Numbered from the stretch's first letter, positions 32,767-45,800 are shown. The stretch is DNA of 64,000 nucleotides from Apium graveolens (GCF_009905375.1 NC_133655.1:165562967-165626966); one strand, 5' to 3'. Notes: generated from the sequence alone by a model not told the origin. Numbers and translations are program-made.

Positions 32767-34048
32767 TGTTAGGGCAAAAACACACGTTAAAACTCACGCA
32801 AGTATACGTGTTTGCAAGTAGTATAAGATATAAATCAGATTTGTTCCCACAGAGAATGGTTTAGGTTAAGTTCAATTTATACACCTATGCAACAATGTAT
32901 GGTTATTGCTCAATGCTAAGACAAATTACAAATCGGGTTTTGATTAAACTAAGAGATTATACTAAATAGCATTAACTAATAGAATTGAGGTTGAATTACT
33001 ATTATGAAACAAACATGGGATCCTAACTTCATTAAATAGCCTTTTCGTTCATAACATTAGCATGTAATGGTGATGACACTAATCAGATAACACGAAACTA
33101 GTAAACGCCAACTTTCGTTGTACGAATACCCTACTACCAAGCATCCACAAAAGAGATAGAAGTTGAATGACACCAATTATGCTTAGTCCTTATATGTCTA
33201 TAAGAATTGAAAACATAATGGTTTAATGCGCAAGTTATCTATCGTGATTACATAGGGCAAGTAAGATTGTTAAAATTACCTACGACTCATACATATCAAA
33301 TACATGAACCTATGCTAGCATGGCAAGTTCTAAATCTCTATATTCACTGTCGCTTCAATAGAGATTAACACACTATCTTATATGTTAGCTACGCACATAA
33401 TCGAACTCATCATCACTGTGGGTTCCAATGAAAGCATGATAATAAAAAATATAAGAGTATTAGGGTTCAAACACAAATCAAAAATAAGCATCCAAGTATC
33501 GCCTAAATCAAAGAAAACAAAAGTCTTTTTCTCCGTAGCCATCTCGTGCTCTCTAGGTCTTCTTTTTGCTCTCCCAGGTCTCCTTGTTGTTAAAAACGTC
33601 TTTTTATTGGTATATATAGGCTCCAGGATGACCAGGACTCTCAAAATATTCAAATTATACTAAAATCAGGATTCTGGGGCAAAAAGGGCGGCGCGGCCGC
33701 GCTGGTTTTGGCAGAAAGTCAGCGCGGGCGCGCTGGTTTTCGGGGCGGCCGCGCCTGACTTCTGTCCTTTTCTGTCGATTCTTCTTTTGGCCATATCTTG
33801 AGTTCTACTCGTCAGAATTAGGCGATTCAACTACCCACGCGAAGCTAACGAGATTCTATACAACTTGATAATGGACTAGGCTTCCAATTCTGAACGTTTT
33901 TCAGAATAATTCTTTGAAAAGCTTCTTTCTTCCTTTAACCGATGCCTGAAATGCAATAACACAAAAACACATCAAAAATACCAATAACTTGAGTCCAAAA
34001 CACCAACTTAAGCTTGTAATGAAGCGTTCCAAGTAGATATAAAATCCA
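32767..34048 (-). repeat. 3' LTR of element E (1282 bp)
   Basis: On the minus strand it begins TGGATTTTATATC after the polypurine tract and ends TTTGCCCTAACA. A TATATATA box lies at 33611-33618. Compared with the other copy it lacks about 130 bases (38852-38982 of the 5' copy) and one GC-rich subunit. The rest aligns well with scattered substitutions. Confidence 0.85.
33686..33755 (-). repeat. GC-rich tract with GCGGCCGC motifs in the 3' LTR of E
   Basis: Almost pure G and C in an AT-rich setting. GGCGCGGCCGCGCTGG is repeated imperfectly around a GGCAGAAAGTCAGCGCG core, closing with GGGGCGGCCGCGCC. The tract lies downstream of the LTR's TATA box on the minus strand, hence in the transcript. 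It could form strong hairpins. Confidence 0.7.
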
Positions 34049-35307
34049 CATTTCACACCCCCAAACTTGATTCAATGCTTTTCTTCAAGCATAAACAGAC
34101 TCAAAACTACAAAACAAACTTAATGCATGAATGCAACTACGCGAATGTAACTAAATGATAATGCAATCGATCCCCTCAGAATAACCATAACCAAATGAAT
34201 AAGCCGATGCCTCTAAGAATGAAATGACTCCAAAACAGAGCTTGAATAAATCCCATAAACCAACTCATAAACCAGAAACGTGTGTGTGTGGATGCTTAAA
34301 AAATATACTCTCGATACTAGATCAATAATCATAACTCATCTATCATCAAAACAATTACAAGTTTATAACTAGAATAGACGTTAAACGTATAATGACTCAC
34401 AACACCTCCTTTCTACTAGAGTTATACAGGATTCATGCTATTATTGAACACATAACAAATATGCTTATTTGACCGTGCAATGAATGAGGTCCCAAAAGAC
34501 TTATACAATAATACTCATGTAGCAAGTATTAGGTTAGCGGATCCCAGACTATAAAAAGCCTTAGGCATTAGGCACAAAGTCCCATGGAACTTAATAACTC
34601 GAGTATTAAAGATCTCACTCTTGATTAATTATGCACAACACATATTTTTTTTCTTTTCTTTCTTCATATTTTTTCTCTCTTTTTTTCAAAAATTTCTGAA
34701 TGAGTGTGTTTCGCTCCATCTCATTCAACCCTAGACTACTCATAAAAATATGAGCCGGCTACTAGCCATTTGACGCCTAGCCTTACAACAACTACCAATG
34801 AAATCCAAGTTTTTCTCCAATTTAAAAATTCAGTGTTCTTTTTGTCATTATGAGAATACCAAAAATTCTAAATATAAACCAGAGATTAAATCTCAACTAA
34901 TAAACAAACATAATTATGATCTAGATCAAAAGCAAACCTATAAGACTTTGTGAAAATATTTTTTTCTGGCATGCAAATCAATTTATTAGGACTTAAACAT
35001 TCCTCTATTCGTCATCACTACACTCACAATCAACATCAACCAATCAATCAGAAATAGCTCAACCTAAGGGATCATGTTATATGCATGTGAATACAACTAC
35101 ATGGACTCACATTATAACATGAACAAAAATGCAAACAAATATGTCCTAAATGAACAATCATGCAAAAATATGAATGAACTACAATTAAACATGCAATATG
35201 AATCTATATGAACTATGGACACATACAAACTAATCCTTACATTATCACCCTCAACTTGAAATTTTCAATGTCCTCATTGAAGGTAATAATAAGGATTTCA
35301 GGCATAC
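34049..35307 (-). other. 3' untranslated region of element E with polypurine tract
   Basis: On the minus strand it runs from the stop codon at 35308 to the LTR. A purine tract (AAGTTTGGGGGTGTGAAATG) at 34049-34068 borders the LTR. A long T/C tract lies at 34649-34690. No RT or integrase remnant can be read in any frame. Confidence 0.55.
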
Positions 35308-38069
35308 CTAGTCGTCGGAAAGATCACCCTCCTCGGGTGGAGGATCAGGTGGCCAATCAACCTCGACACCAGTGTCTCAGAAAATAGTGCCCAAAGCCTG
35401 TGTCAAATCTGCAGTAAAATGACGATGAATGTCGTGCATGGCCTCCATACGCCTAGTTACTCGCCTGTACTGCTCATCACCAACACTAGTCCTATCAACT
35501 ACCTGTTGCACATGAGAAGAACCCTCTGTAGGCACTGGAGGATTCGTTCGGCTACCCTCTACATCATCAAAAATATATCCCAAGCCCTTATCATGGGGTG
35601 CACCTAAGAATGCATAACTCAAGTGACCTGGTAGTGGGTGAAGCTCAAGTGTGGGAGCTTCTTCAATAGATGGTTCAAAACGCTCCTGAGAAATTTTCAG
35701 CTCTGCTAACCAAAGAGAATCGAATGGCATATCCAACTTCTTCTTCCATGGAGGTGCATTCATAACCTGCATTTGCTCTTCTCGTTTTTCATCTTCAATA
35801 ACTGATTTCCCTATTATGGATCTCTCAAAGGTTTCTGACTTTGGCAATTGCTCAGGCTCTGAATTCATGACAGAGTCGACCCACTCTACTTTAAAGCACT
35901 CATCTTTAGCTGTGGGTAACTTTATTGCCTTGAACACATTAAAATGACCTTTTGATCATGAACCTTCATCGCAAGCTCTTCTTTTTGAACATCGATCATA
36001 GTTCGGCCAGTAGCTAAGAATGGTCTCCCCAAGATAATGGAAATCTTCTTATCTTCCTCAAAGTCAAGAATTACAAAGTCAGCAGGAAAGATAAGTTTTT
36101 CCACCTTGACCAACACACCCTCCATAATGACTCGTGGATAAGCGATGGAACGATCAGCTAGTTGCAATGACATGTATGTCAATTTCGAATCAGGCAGACC
36201 AAGCTTCTTGAAGATAGACAATGGCATCAGATTGATGCTAGCTCCCAAGTCACATAAACACTTGTCGAAAGACAAGTTTCCGATGGTGCTTGGAATAGTG
36301 AAGCTTCCAGGATCTTTAAGCTTCAGAGGTAACTATTATTGCAGCACAACACTGCACTCTTCTGTTAGAGCAACGGTTTCTAAGTCATCGAGCTTCACTC
36401 TCCGAGAGAGAATACCTTTCATAAACCTCACATAGCTAGGCATCTGTTCAAGAGCTTCAACAAAAGGTATGTTGATATGAAGTTTCTTGAACACCTCCAG
36501 AAACTTAGCAAATTGCTTATCCAACTTCTGCTTCTACAGCCTCTTAGGAAAAGGAGGTGGAGGATAGATTTGTTTCTCCCCTGTATTACCCTCAAAAGGA
36601 GTGTGTTCTATAGTAGTGTTCCTTGGTCCCACCTCTGCTTCCTTCTGTACTTCTTCTTCAGCCACAATCTCATTTTCTGGAATTGGCAAGGATGTAGACG
36701 CACCTGCATTCTGGAAAGAATTTTTAGACTCTTCATCTTGCTGAATTTGGGGACTTGCGACCCTTCCAGACCTCAAGATGATGGCGTTCACCTGTTATTC
36801 AACTTCCCTCTCGCCTGGATTGGCTTCTGTATCACTAGGTAGCGTTCCTGGTGGTCGATTCAATAAGGTGTTAGCAAATTGCCCTATTTGGTTTTCCAGA
36901 TTCTGGATAAAAATAGCATGGCTTTGGCATATAAGAGCCTGATTTTTGCACATAAGCCGCAACTCCTCCAATTCAAATTTTTCAGTCAAATATAGACCTG
37001 CACCTCCATGAGTTTGTTGTTGAAGTTGGAGTTGTTGTCTTGGTGCGAATTGTTACTGAAAACCAGGAGAATTGAATTGCTTGTTTCCAACCTACTGATA
37101 AGGCTGTTGCATCGTATTCTGATTGTTGCTCCAACTGAAGTTAGGATGATTCCAGTTGTCAGGATGATAAGTGGCAGAAACTAGCTGTTACGATCTCTGA
37201 AAGTTGCTCACAAACTGAGTTGAGTCAATAGATATAGAACATTTCTCCGTCGCATGCAGACCTACACACATCTCATAAACACTAGTAATCTGCTTAACAC
37301 CATAGTTAGCCAGAGAATCGATCTTCATAGACAACGCCTTTAGTTGAGCAGTGATAGTTGTAGATGTATCCACTTCAAGAACTCCTGCTACCTTGCCCTG
37401 CGGTAATCTCTGGGTTGGATACTGATATTCATTAGCATCCATCAGTTCAATTAGATCATAAGCTTCATCGTAGCTCTTAGCCCATAAGGCTACATCTGAT
37501 GCTGCATCGAGCATGGGTCTAGACTGTGCTCCCAAACCATTATAAAAACAATTGATGATCATCCAATCAGGCATTCCATGATGAGGACACTTCCTAAGCA
37601 TCTCCTTGTAGCGCTCCCAAGCTTCATATAGAGATTCTCCCATTTGCTACGTAAATTGATTAATAGCATTTCTGATTGTAGTTGTCTTCACCATAGGGAA
37701 GAATTTAGTAAGAAATTTCTGAGCAAGATACTTCTAAGTAGTAATTGAACCAGCTGGTAGAGAGTGTAACCAGCTCTTAGCCTTGATCCTCAGAGAGAAT
37801 GGGAATAGTCTCCACTTCACAGCATCTTTAGAAACACCGTTGAACTTGAAGGTGTCACAGATCTCAATGAAATCCCTAATGTGCATATTTGGATCTTCCG
37901 TTGGAGAACCCCCAAACTGGATTGAATTTTTCACCCATTGAATTATGCTAGGCTTAATCTTAAAGGTATTAGCTGTGATAGTTGTCCTGACAATGCTAGA
38001 TTGAATGTCATTCATCTTGGGTTGAGAAAAATCCATCAATGCTTTCGTTCATGCTGCTGGATCTCCCAT
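35308..38069 (-). pseudogene. Gag-protease of element E with fused C-terminal segment
   Basis: ATG at 38069 (MGDPAA, then a TGA). Athila-type Gag landmarks follow: FKIKPSIIQWVKNSIQFGG, SPTEDPNMHIRDFIEICDTF, RLFPFSLRIKAKSWLHSLPA and ESLYEAWERYKEMLRKCPHH. Protease reads CLCDLGASINLMPLSIFKKL (D-L-G-A active site) then SIILGRPFLATGRTMIDVQ. One frame holds from 38069 to 35922, broken only by stops (38049, 37734, about 37646, 37188 and some more). One frameshift occurs near 35945. The second frame gives EWVDSVM and LELHPLPGHLSYAFLG, the segment normally leading into RT. It then jumps to RRMEAMHDIHRHFTADLTQA and a proline-rich end at 35308. RT to integrase have been cut out. Confidence 0.75.
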
Positions 38070-38181
38070 TGTAATGAGTACCTGAAACACAAACAAATAA
38101 ACCGGGAAAGTAAAAGAATCTGAGTCAGTGAACATTAATGACCACTGATGACAAGCAAATAAACTAGAAATTAACACCGAG

Positions 38182-38199
38182 TCCCCGGAAGGGGCGCCA
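38182..38199 (-). other. Primer-binding site of element E (tRNA-Asp type)
   Basis: The minus strand reads TGGCGCCCCTTCCGGGGA six bases after the LTR end. The Athila/Tat primer site complementary to tRNA-Asp is TGGCGCCGTTGCCGGGGA, so 15 of 18 bases agree. Confidence 0.7.
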
Positions 38200-38205
38200 A
38201 AAACT

Positions 38206-39645
38206 TGTTAGGGTGAAAACACGTGCTAAAACTTCATGCAAGTATACGCGTTCGCAAATAGTATAAGATATAAATCAGATTCGTTTCCACAGAGAATGGT
38301 TTAAGTTAAGTTCAATTTATGCACCTTTGTAACAATGTATGGTTATCGCTCAATGCTAAGACAAATAACAAATTGGGTTTTGATTAAACTAAGAGATTAT
38401 ACTAAATAGCATTAACTAAGAGAATTGAGGTTGAATTACTATTATGAGACAAACATGGGATCCTAACTTCATTATATACTTCATTTAATAGCCTTTTTGT
38501 TCTTAACCTTCGCATTTAATGGTGATGACACTAATCAGATAACATGAAACTAGTAAACGCTAACTTTCGTTGTACGAATACCTTCTACCAAGCATCCACA
38601 AAAGAGATAGAAGTTGAATGACACCAATTATACTTAGTCCTTATATGTCTATAAGAATTGAAAACATAACGGTTTAATGCATAAGTAATCTATCGTGATT
38701 ACATAAGGCAAGTAAGATTGTTAAAATTACCTACGAATCATGCATAACAAATACATGAACCTATGCTAGCATGGCAAGTTCTAAATCTCTATATTCACTG
38801 TCGCTTCAATAGAGATTAACACGCAATCTTATATGTTAGCTACGCACATAAGACGATTAAGCACAACTAATACCAGGATATCAATCAATCACCACACACC
38901 AAGATATCAAAATAATTTAACTAAAAAATTCCATAAATAAATCCGCTAGAACCCCACGATAACGATTAGTTCATAATTGAACTCATCATCACCATGGGTT
39001 CCAATGAAAGCATGATAATAAACAATATAAGAGTACCAGGGTTCAAAGACAAATCGAAAACAAGCATCCAAGTATCGCCTAAATCAAAGAAAACAAAAGT
39101 CTTCTTCTCTGTAGCCATCTCGTACTCTTTAGGTGTTCTTATTGCTCTCTCGGGTCTCCTTGTTGTTAAAAACATCTTTTTATTGGTATATATAGGCTCC
39201 AGGATGACCAGGACTCTCAAAATCTTCAAATTCTACTAAAATCAGGATTCTGGGGCAAAAAGGGCGGCGCGGCCGCACTGGTTTTGGGGGCGGCCGCGCT
39301 GGTTTTGGCAGAAAGTCAGCGCGGGTGCGGTGGTTTTTGGGGCGGCCGCGCCTGACTTCTGTACTTTTCTGCTAATTTTTCTTTTGGCCATACCTTGAGT
39401 TCTACTCATCAGAATTAGGCGATTCAACTGCCCACGCGAAGCTAACGAGATTTTATACAACTTGATAATGGCCTAGGATTCCAATTCTAATCTTGTTTCG
39501 ATATAATTCTTTGAAAAGTTTCTTTCTTCCTTTAACTGACGCCTGAAATGGAATTGCACAAAAACACATCAAAAATACCAACAACTTGAGTCCAAAACAC
39601 CAACTTATTCTTGTAATGAAGTGTTCCAAGTAGATATAAAATTCA
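38206..39645 (-). repeat. 5' LTR of element E (1440 bp)
   Basis: Begins TGAATTTTATATC at 39645 on the minus strand and ends TTTTCACCCTAACA. TATA box TATATATA at 39187-39194. Contains the 130 bases missing in the other copy. The many differences between the two copies suggest an older insertion than element B. Confidence 0.85.
39262..39352 (-). repeat. GC-rich tract with GCGGCCGC motifs in the 5' LTR of E
   Basis: Counterpart of 33686-33755, with one additional subunit (CTGGTTTTGGGGGCGGCCGC), so the number of GC subunits differs between the two LTRs of one element. Three GGCCGC palindromes are present. Confidence 0.7.
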
Positions 39646-39932
39646 CTTATCAATGACATATATGAGCATCTGGATTCTCTATCCAGGAGGTTTTCTGAGA
39701 ATTCAAGAAGAATTTTGGAGCATCCAAGACAAACAGAAACATGGTTGACTAGTCAAAATTCAAATGTTTTCAATATGGCTTGAGTGGTCATTTTGCCAAT
39801 GAATGTAGAAAGCTTGATTCTGATAGAAAAAAGTTTGAGCTTGTGGATTACAAAAGGAAATATTTTGATTTGCTCAAACAGAAGGAAAGTTCCTTTTTAA
39901 CTCAAGAAAATGAATTGGCTGCTGATGGATTA
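39646..39932 (+). pseudogene. Gag of element D, middle part with zinc knuckle
   Basis: Resumes after E with NDIYEHLDSLSRRFSENSRR. After a frameshift near 39750 it reads KCFQYGLSGHFANECRKLDSD. This is a CCHC knuckle in which the second cysteine is tyrosine (CFQY for CFKC), so zinc binding would fail. KKFELVDYKRKYFDLLKQKE and FLTQENELAADGL follow, where element C cuts the frame at 39933. Typical wording of SIRE-type Gag after the knuckle. Confidence 0.75.
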
Positions 39933-42840
39933 TGTCACGCCCCCAACTTAAACAACAAATTAAATATAACTATTACAACATTTTAAAAGAAGAATACACA
40001 ACCAACTACAAGATCTTACAGTTTAGGGTTTGGAACAGCCCAACACTACCAACTATTACATCTGATTAAAAGTACCGAGTCCTCACACAAACTATTATTA
40101 CTTATTCTACTTGAGCTCGAACATAAGCATCAGCATCACAGGTCTTACGGGCAGTCTGCTTGAATCTAACCATAGTTGCTAGCTGTAATATCAGGGTAAA
40201 GCAAGGAGTGAGCCAAATGCTCAACAAGTGCTAGCAGTACGACACAAAACATAAATCGAGATATACATTAAAGAATGACAATGGAAAGACATAACCAATG
40301 GTAACGAGAGATAAAACGATGTGAGATGGCATCATTTTGCTTGTATCAAAACAATTTTAAAATCATGTCTTAATCAAAATCATTTTATTACGCTACGGAT
40401 TACAGCCGGTGATCAGCCGCGAAGTAATCCTGAACCTCGCTGGGTTCTAAAACATTAACGGGAATCCCTAGGCAACTTTTAAGCCTAATATAAGTGTGGA
40501 AAGGACTCGCGTCTCAGTCCAGATCCACTATTCAAGGAAAACATTTATCCCCCTTTGGGACGGAAAACCCATATTTTATTTATTTCAAAAACTGATGCCG
40601 AATTATAACAAAATCTCTTTTAACAGTAAACATTTTTATTAAGGGATTATAGATCAACTCGAAATACGGGAAATATGGTACTAAATCTCAGGGCCGTGAT
40701 TTACAAAATTTTACTCTATTAGGGTAACCAAAAGGTTTTCATATGTCAGAACTTGGACAGGAAAATTATTGAGACTAATGGATAATATAAAGGGGTAATG
40801 CCAAACTGGGCTTAAAGCAATGGTTTCTCGTCAAGGTACAGGTGTTGGATCATCAAGAAGATAAGCTTCATGAATACTATGGGTGTTAAGGTATGAAGAA
40901 ATGATTCTTTAGCTCAGGATATATCAGAGTTGTCAAGCTTTAGGATAAGAAAGAGGGGTATCAATCAATGAGGGATCAGTTTGATAAGTTTCTGACTTTC
41001 AGGGTTCAAGGTAAGGTTCTATAGGGATTCAAGTATCAGGATGAGATATCAATACTTAGGAATCATCAGCATGTTAATCAAGAGGATCAATCAAGTAATA
41101 TATTAACTCTTCATTTTATCGTTACATTTAACTATCATGAAAAGGCTTTTGAACTACTTTCAATACATACTCGAGGGTTCATGGCATTTCTATATAATTC
41201 AAAGATAAACGAAAGATACGCTTGATTTAAAATATATCAAATGACTCAGGATAATTGCATCAATATATATATAAACTGTTTATAGTAAATACGAAGGTCA
41301 AGTTGAATCACTTGCCTTGAGAAAGGCTGGTCTGGTCTGACTGGTAGGAGCAACTGGAGCTTCACTCGACCTTTATGGCAAGTTTTCCCTCATCTCGAGA
41401 TCCTACATAATAATAATCCTCATTATAATATATTCTTACCATCTTAACCTATTTACAACTTGAAATTAAACACGGATGGCACTTAGGCCTATACGCACTT
41501 AATTTTATATTCACTTTTAAATTACAAAAGTACACACATAACCACATATTCACATATCATATATTAACACCAAATAACACCATATATACCATAATGCAAC
41601 ACTAGGCTTGGATGATCTCGACTCACATCTTAAGTAACTTGGTCGCTAAACTAGACAAGGTCTTCTAATTTTGGCTTCCTAACTCGATGTGCATTTGCTA
41701 AATTATCCAAAACCTATTGACCCTCACTTGTGCCTTTAGCTCTACTGACCTTATACCATCTTACAACTATGGTGGTCGACCTAATAGTCACTTCTAAGTG
41801 TTCTAAAACTATGTGATAAGTGAAAGCGCTCACTGGTGCAAATTTCGGAATGACAACTATAGTTTCTTGAGTGCATTAGGCACTCTTAAACTACAAGTTT
41901 TCCTTCAAAACTTTTACACAAGACTCTCCTGACCTAAGGGCATCTCACAAACTTGATGTGGCTTAAGGGCCTGGCTTGGGCCTTCTTGGGCCTAAGCTAA
42001 AAGTCCAAGGTTCCCCTGTTTTTCTGGGCAGAAAACGCCCTGACTTGAATTAACTTGTGACACATGGTTCTAACTCATATCCTATGGAATATGGTTGGAA
42101 AAACTTCTCTGACACTCCCTCTAACTAAGGCCCAATAGGGCCTAATGAGGGCCTACCCATGACATGGTCAAATCTTCCTATTTCTATGTTGCAACAAAAC
42201 TGTCCCCTGCTGGACAGATTTTGTTATTCTACTTGTGCACCTAACCAAAAGACATGGAAACCTCCAACCAACTCCTAAAACCTTTTATATACTCCCAATA
42301 CTAACTTCTGGTGGCTTGGGCCTCAAAGTGCACATCAATGACATGGTAAAAACTCACTCTAAACCTCAGGGTACTAAACTGATTTTCTGCAGAAACTATA
42401 ACTCTCCTTTCTCCAAGGTTTTGACTTGACAAACTCAACTACCAACATCCCAATACTTAAAACAAGACTTATACATGGTAATCTACTGAACTAACTCCCT
42501 TATTCTCAAAATAACCTTGGGTGAGATCATCCTTACCTAGGGTACAATTATGGCAAAACAAAAGAGATCACATTTCTCAACTCACCAATCATTAAGTTTT
42601 TGAAATCACAAGATATGCATTTTATAAAAGATAACCATGAATTATTACCATGCAACAAGAAGCATAAATCAATATTAACACATTATTCCTACTGAAATTA
42701 AGGCTCACTAACAAAATCTTTCCAAATGATCAAAATCTTACAACATTCTAAGAGAAATCCACATACATGCATGTCCTCGGGTTTTGCAAACCAAAACAAC
42801 ACATTTTCTACATATATTCTACCATAAAATTGACATGCAA
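39933..42840 (-). repeat. 3' LTR of element C, outer part
   Basis: Starts on the plus strand with TGTCACGCCCCC (the LTR's 3' terminus reads GGGGGCGTGACA) directly after the broken gag of D. It ends at TGCAA (42836-42840), the left copy of B's target duplication. Non-coding; the stretches 40380-40450 and 41940-42010 are less AT-rich. Together with 55753-56726 it gives an LTR of about 3.88 kb. Confidence 0.8.
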
Positions 42841-45800
42841 TGTGGCGCCCTCCAAACCTGGGTCAGAAGTTTGGGGTCCACGACACATACACAACATATA
42901 AACCTGTATAAGAGATATTATTTATAATGACCCTGCTTCACAAAACCACGGATCGCAACAGGTTAAAGTATGAAAACAAGCCACAACCTTAACTTTTATT
43001 ACAACGTACCAAATTTCCCTTTAATTTAACTTACAACTGATAATAAAAGTATTCTTACATTTTGACTATTTCTCTATCCCATGAAGCTTCTACTAGTTCA
43101 ATCCAACTCAACTGGAACCTTAGCACGCACTTTGGACTGAGGAACTTCACTATCATCCATATCCTTTTCAACTGTAATATATATAAACAGATTCGCAAGA
43201 GTGAGCTAACTAGCTCAACAAGTCATGATATCAATAACTGAGGTTAAACAATGATCAAATGAGATGATTCAAAGGAATCAAGTTTCTTTTTAACTAATCA
43301 TTAGAATTGGATATTCATTTTAAATTTTAAAAACCAAGGTTAGGCTGCTGATCAGTCACGCACTAACCCCGAGCAAGCACACAGCACTGCTCTAATTACT
43401 GGATCCAAGGCATACATTGGCCTAACTTGACCATTGGTATGGTCTGACCACGAATCTGGTCCACATATATATAAAAAAAAACTATCCAATCCTAAAGCAG
43501 TTCAATATGTTAACAATATGATTCAATAAAACAAGTTCATAATCAACGATGGTTAAACACTTGAACAAAAGCATAAGGAAACTTATGGATATCTCAAGGG
43601 AATTTCAAGGTATGTATAAGAAACGGTTTTCAGTTTGTACAAGGGTCAGGTATCAGACCAGTAATGATTTTTCAGGATATGGTTCTTTGATGTTATTAAG
43701 AATGATTGGAGTATAAAAGTTTCTGTGGTTTCAAATCATTCTCTTTCAGTGTTTGGTGCTTGGTAGTTATACCTTTAGGGAGTAGTATCATATTTGTGTG
43801 ATTTGGTATCTGAGGATCCACAAAGGATGGTTTACAAAGAATAAGTCTTACGGCTCAAGATCAAGAAAGAATCAGGGTTCAAGGGTAAGTAGTTTAAAAT
43901 ACTTGCATTATAAAACAAGAGTTATGTTCAATAATAGCAACATGTTATGAAACAGTTCGAAAACATTGATAATATATCTTGAAGAAAAGTTCAGAAATAC
44001 TTGCCTTACGAGGCTTTACAACTATTACTGGTCAATTCTGGGCCAATTCTGCCGCTTAGGTTTTTACGTCCAACCACTATATCATTCCGGATTCAACCTC
44101 AACACTTAAGTCCTTTGTTTGAGACCTTACTGAGCTTTTCGACTCACCACCAACTATCTTTCGTCCAATTCCAATTCTCAGGCATTCCGACTAGAACCTA
44201 CAAGGTCGAAATATTCTAACTTAGACATTCGATTATGCTTGACATATCCTCCCTAACAATCTACCCATATGATAACAATCCCGACTCGTATATATTTAAA
44301 TTATCATAACTCACATAATCATTAAGGTCCATACCTTCACAACCCGGTTCGATAATTACTTCCCGAAATGTACCTACACTCTTGATACAGAGAATAGGGT
44401 TTTGGGAATTGCTTTTCTCAAAATATTTGTATATATACATACACCCAACTATATTACATAATATTGGCTGCTGGAAATCTCGGTTTTGAGTTTTAACTTA
44501 AATTAACAGAACCGAATTTATATTTAATTAATCGTTAATAAGATAAACCGACCAACATAAGTTAGCTAATTTATCTGAGTAGCGGTTAACCAAATACAAC
44601 TCAAGGTCACGTTCATCCGAGTTAGTACTCGTATCTGAAATTAAAAAAAAATGGTCTGTATATAATAATACAAGTAAATGATTCGATTAATAAGTCCGAT
44701 AATTACGGGATATATTTCCAAATTTCCTTAATAGTAATCTCTCGAAGTTCGGACAACACTTACTCTATTTATTGGACTTCCAGTCGATTTCATATCGACA
44801 CAACCAAGTCAATCAGCAACAATTATATACTCAATAAATTGTGCACCAACACGAATAATGGCATATCTCATTATCCGAAATTAACTAACATCCAACTAAT
44901 TTTATAATTATCCTTGTTAAACTTTTTAAATCAGACCACAAATTAACATTAAACAAATTCAAGAATTCAAAAATTTAACTAAAACTAGCAGATACGAATT
45001 TAAAATAATGTTTTAACATATTATAGGGCTCAGACTAGTCATCACCGCCCACCACCGGCTCACCGGAGCTCACTGCCGGTGGCGGCAGTTTTCAGGCGGT
45101 GCCCCAATCGGGGTTTCCAGCCTCGAAAACTTCCGATTAAGAATGGTAAACACATGACCTAGAATGAATTCATCAAGATGGAGAGGAAATCAGAGAATCA
45201 AGACTCGAGCAATACCAATGCATATACACATGTATACCCGCCGAAATATATAAAACGACGGTGACATAACAACAGAGAACAACCAATCAGTCAGAACCAC
45301 AAACATAATAACACCACTGGAACCCATATCCACCCACAGTCGCCACCATCCCCGCCGGAATTGGAGAGGGGCGGCGAAGGAAAATATATAAAGGAATCGT
45401 AGCACAAAGCACTGCCAATCGCACACACCCATGTATAAACACGTATGTATATATATTTATGTATACAATAAGCAAAGCAAAAACCAGGGCGATCGAATGA
45501 AGCAACGAGCCGTGGCCACTTACCCAAAATAAAAGGGAAAGAACCGGTGGATTAAGAGAAACGAAAGAGAACAGAGGAGATAGACCCTGTGATTTATTTT
45601 ATACATATTTTTATTATTATTATTACCAATCAGTAATGGACACGTACAAAAGAAAACGCTGAGAGCTAGACACGTGTCCAGTTTTCCACTTGCAAGCCCA
45701 GTTTTGTCCCACAATTCACAATTAACGAAACGAGTGGCACTTAAAACGAATTCAGAAAATCATGAAAATAGTATTAAAATATTACAAATATCCTGAAGTT

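Larger units (their letters stand above)
32767..39645 (-). mobile_element. Element E: Athila-like gag-protease-only LTR element
   Basis: Two LTRs (1282 and 1440 bp) flank a 4.16 kb internal region with an Asp-tRNA-type primer site next to the upstream LTR, a Gag-protease frame, and a polypurine tract next to the other LTR. RT, RNase H and integrase are absent; a complete Athila element is several kilobases longer. E splits the gag of D: removing it joins DDI with NDIYEHLDSLSRRF. The insertion point shows a TTAT-containing duplication (left ATTATT, right TTATC), so the LTR ends may be off by one to three bases. Confidence 0.8.
30882..39932 (+). mobile_element. Element D: SIRE-like copia element, LTR and split gag
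   Basis: 5' LTR, initiator tRNA primer site and gag on the plus strand. Gag is interrupted by element E (32767-39645), resumes at 39646, and is then cut by element C at 39933. The rest of D, if it survives, lies beyond C outside the window. It is the oldest layer of the right-hand nest. Confidence 0.8.

Noticed and set aside
34649..34690. Poly-T/C tract as a terminator or polypurine tract of E.
   Set aside because: It is too far from the LTR. The purine tract bordering the LTR at 34049-34068 fits better; this is a simple low-complexity run.
44001..44219. Open frames of 60-80 codons that recur in both LTRs of B (for example 44001-44219 and 53402-53620, 45190-45527 and 54591-54928).
   Set aside because: They repeat only because the LTRs are copies; they have no start context or known domain and are not preserved in the LTR of A.
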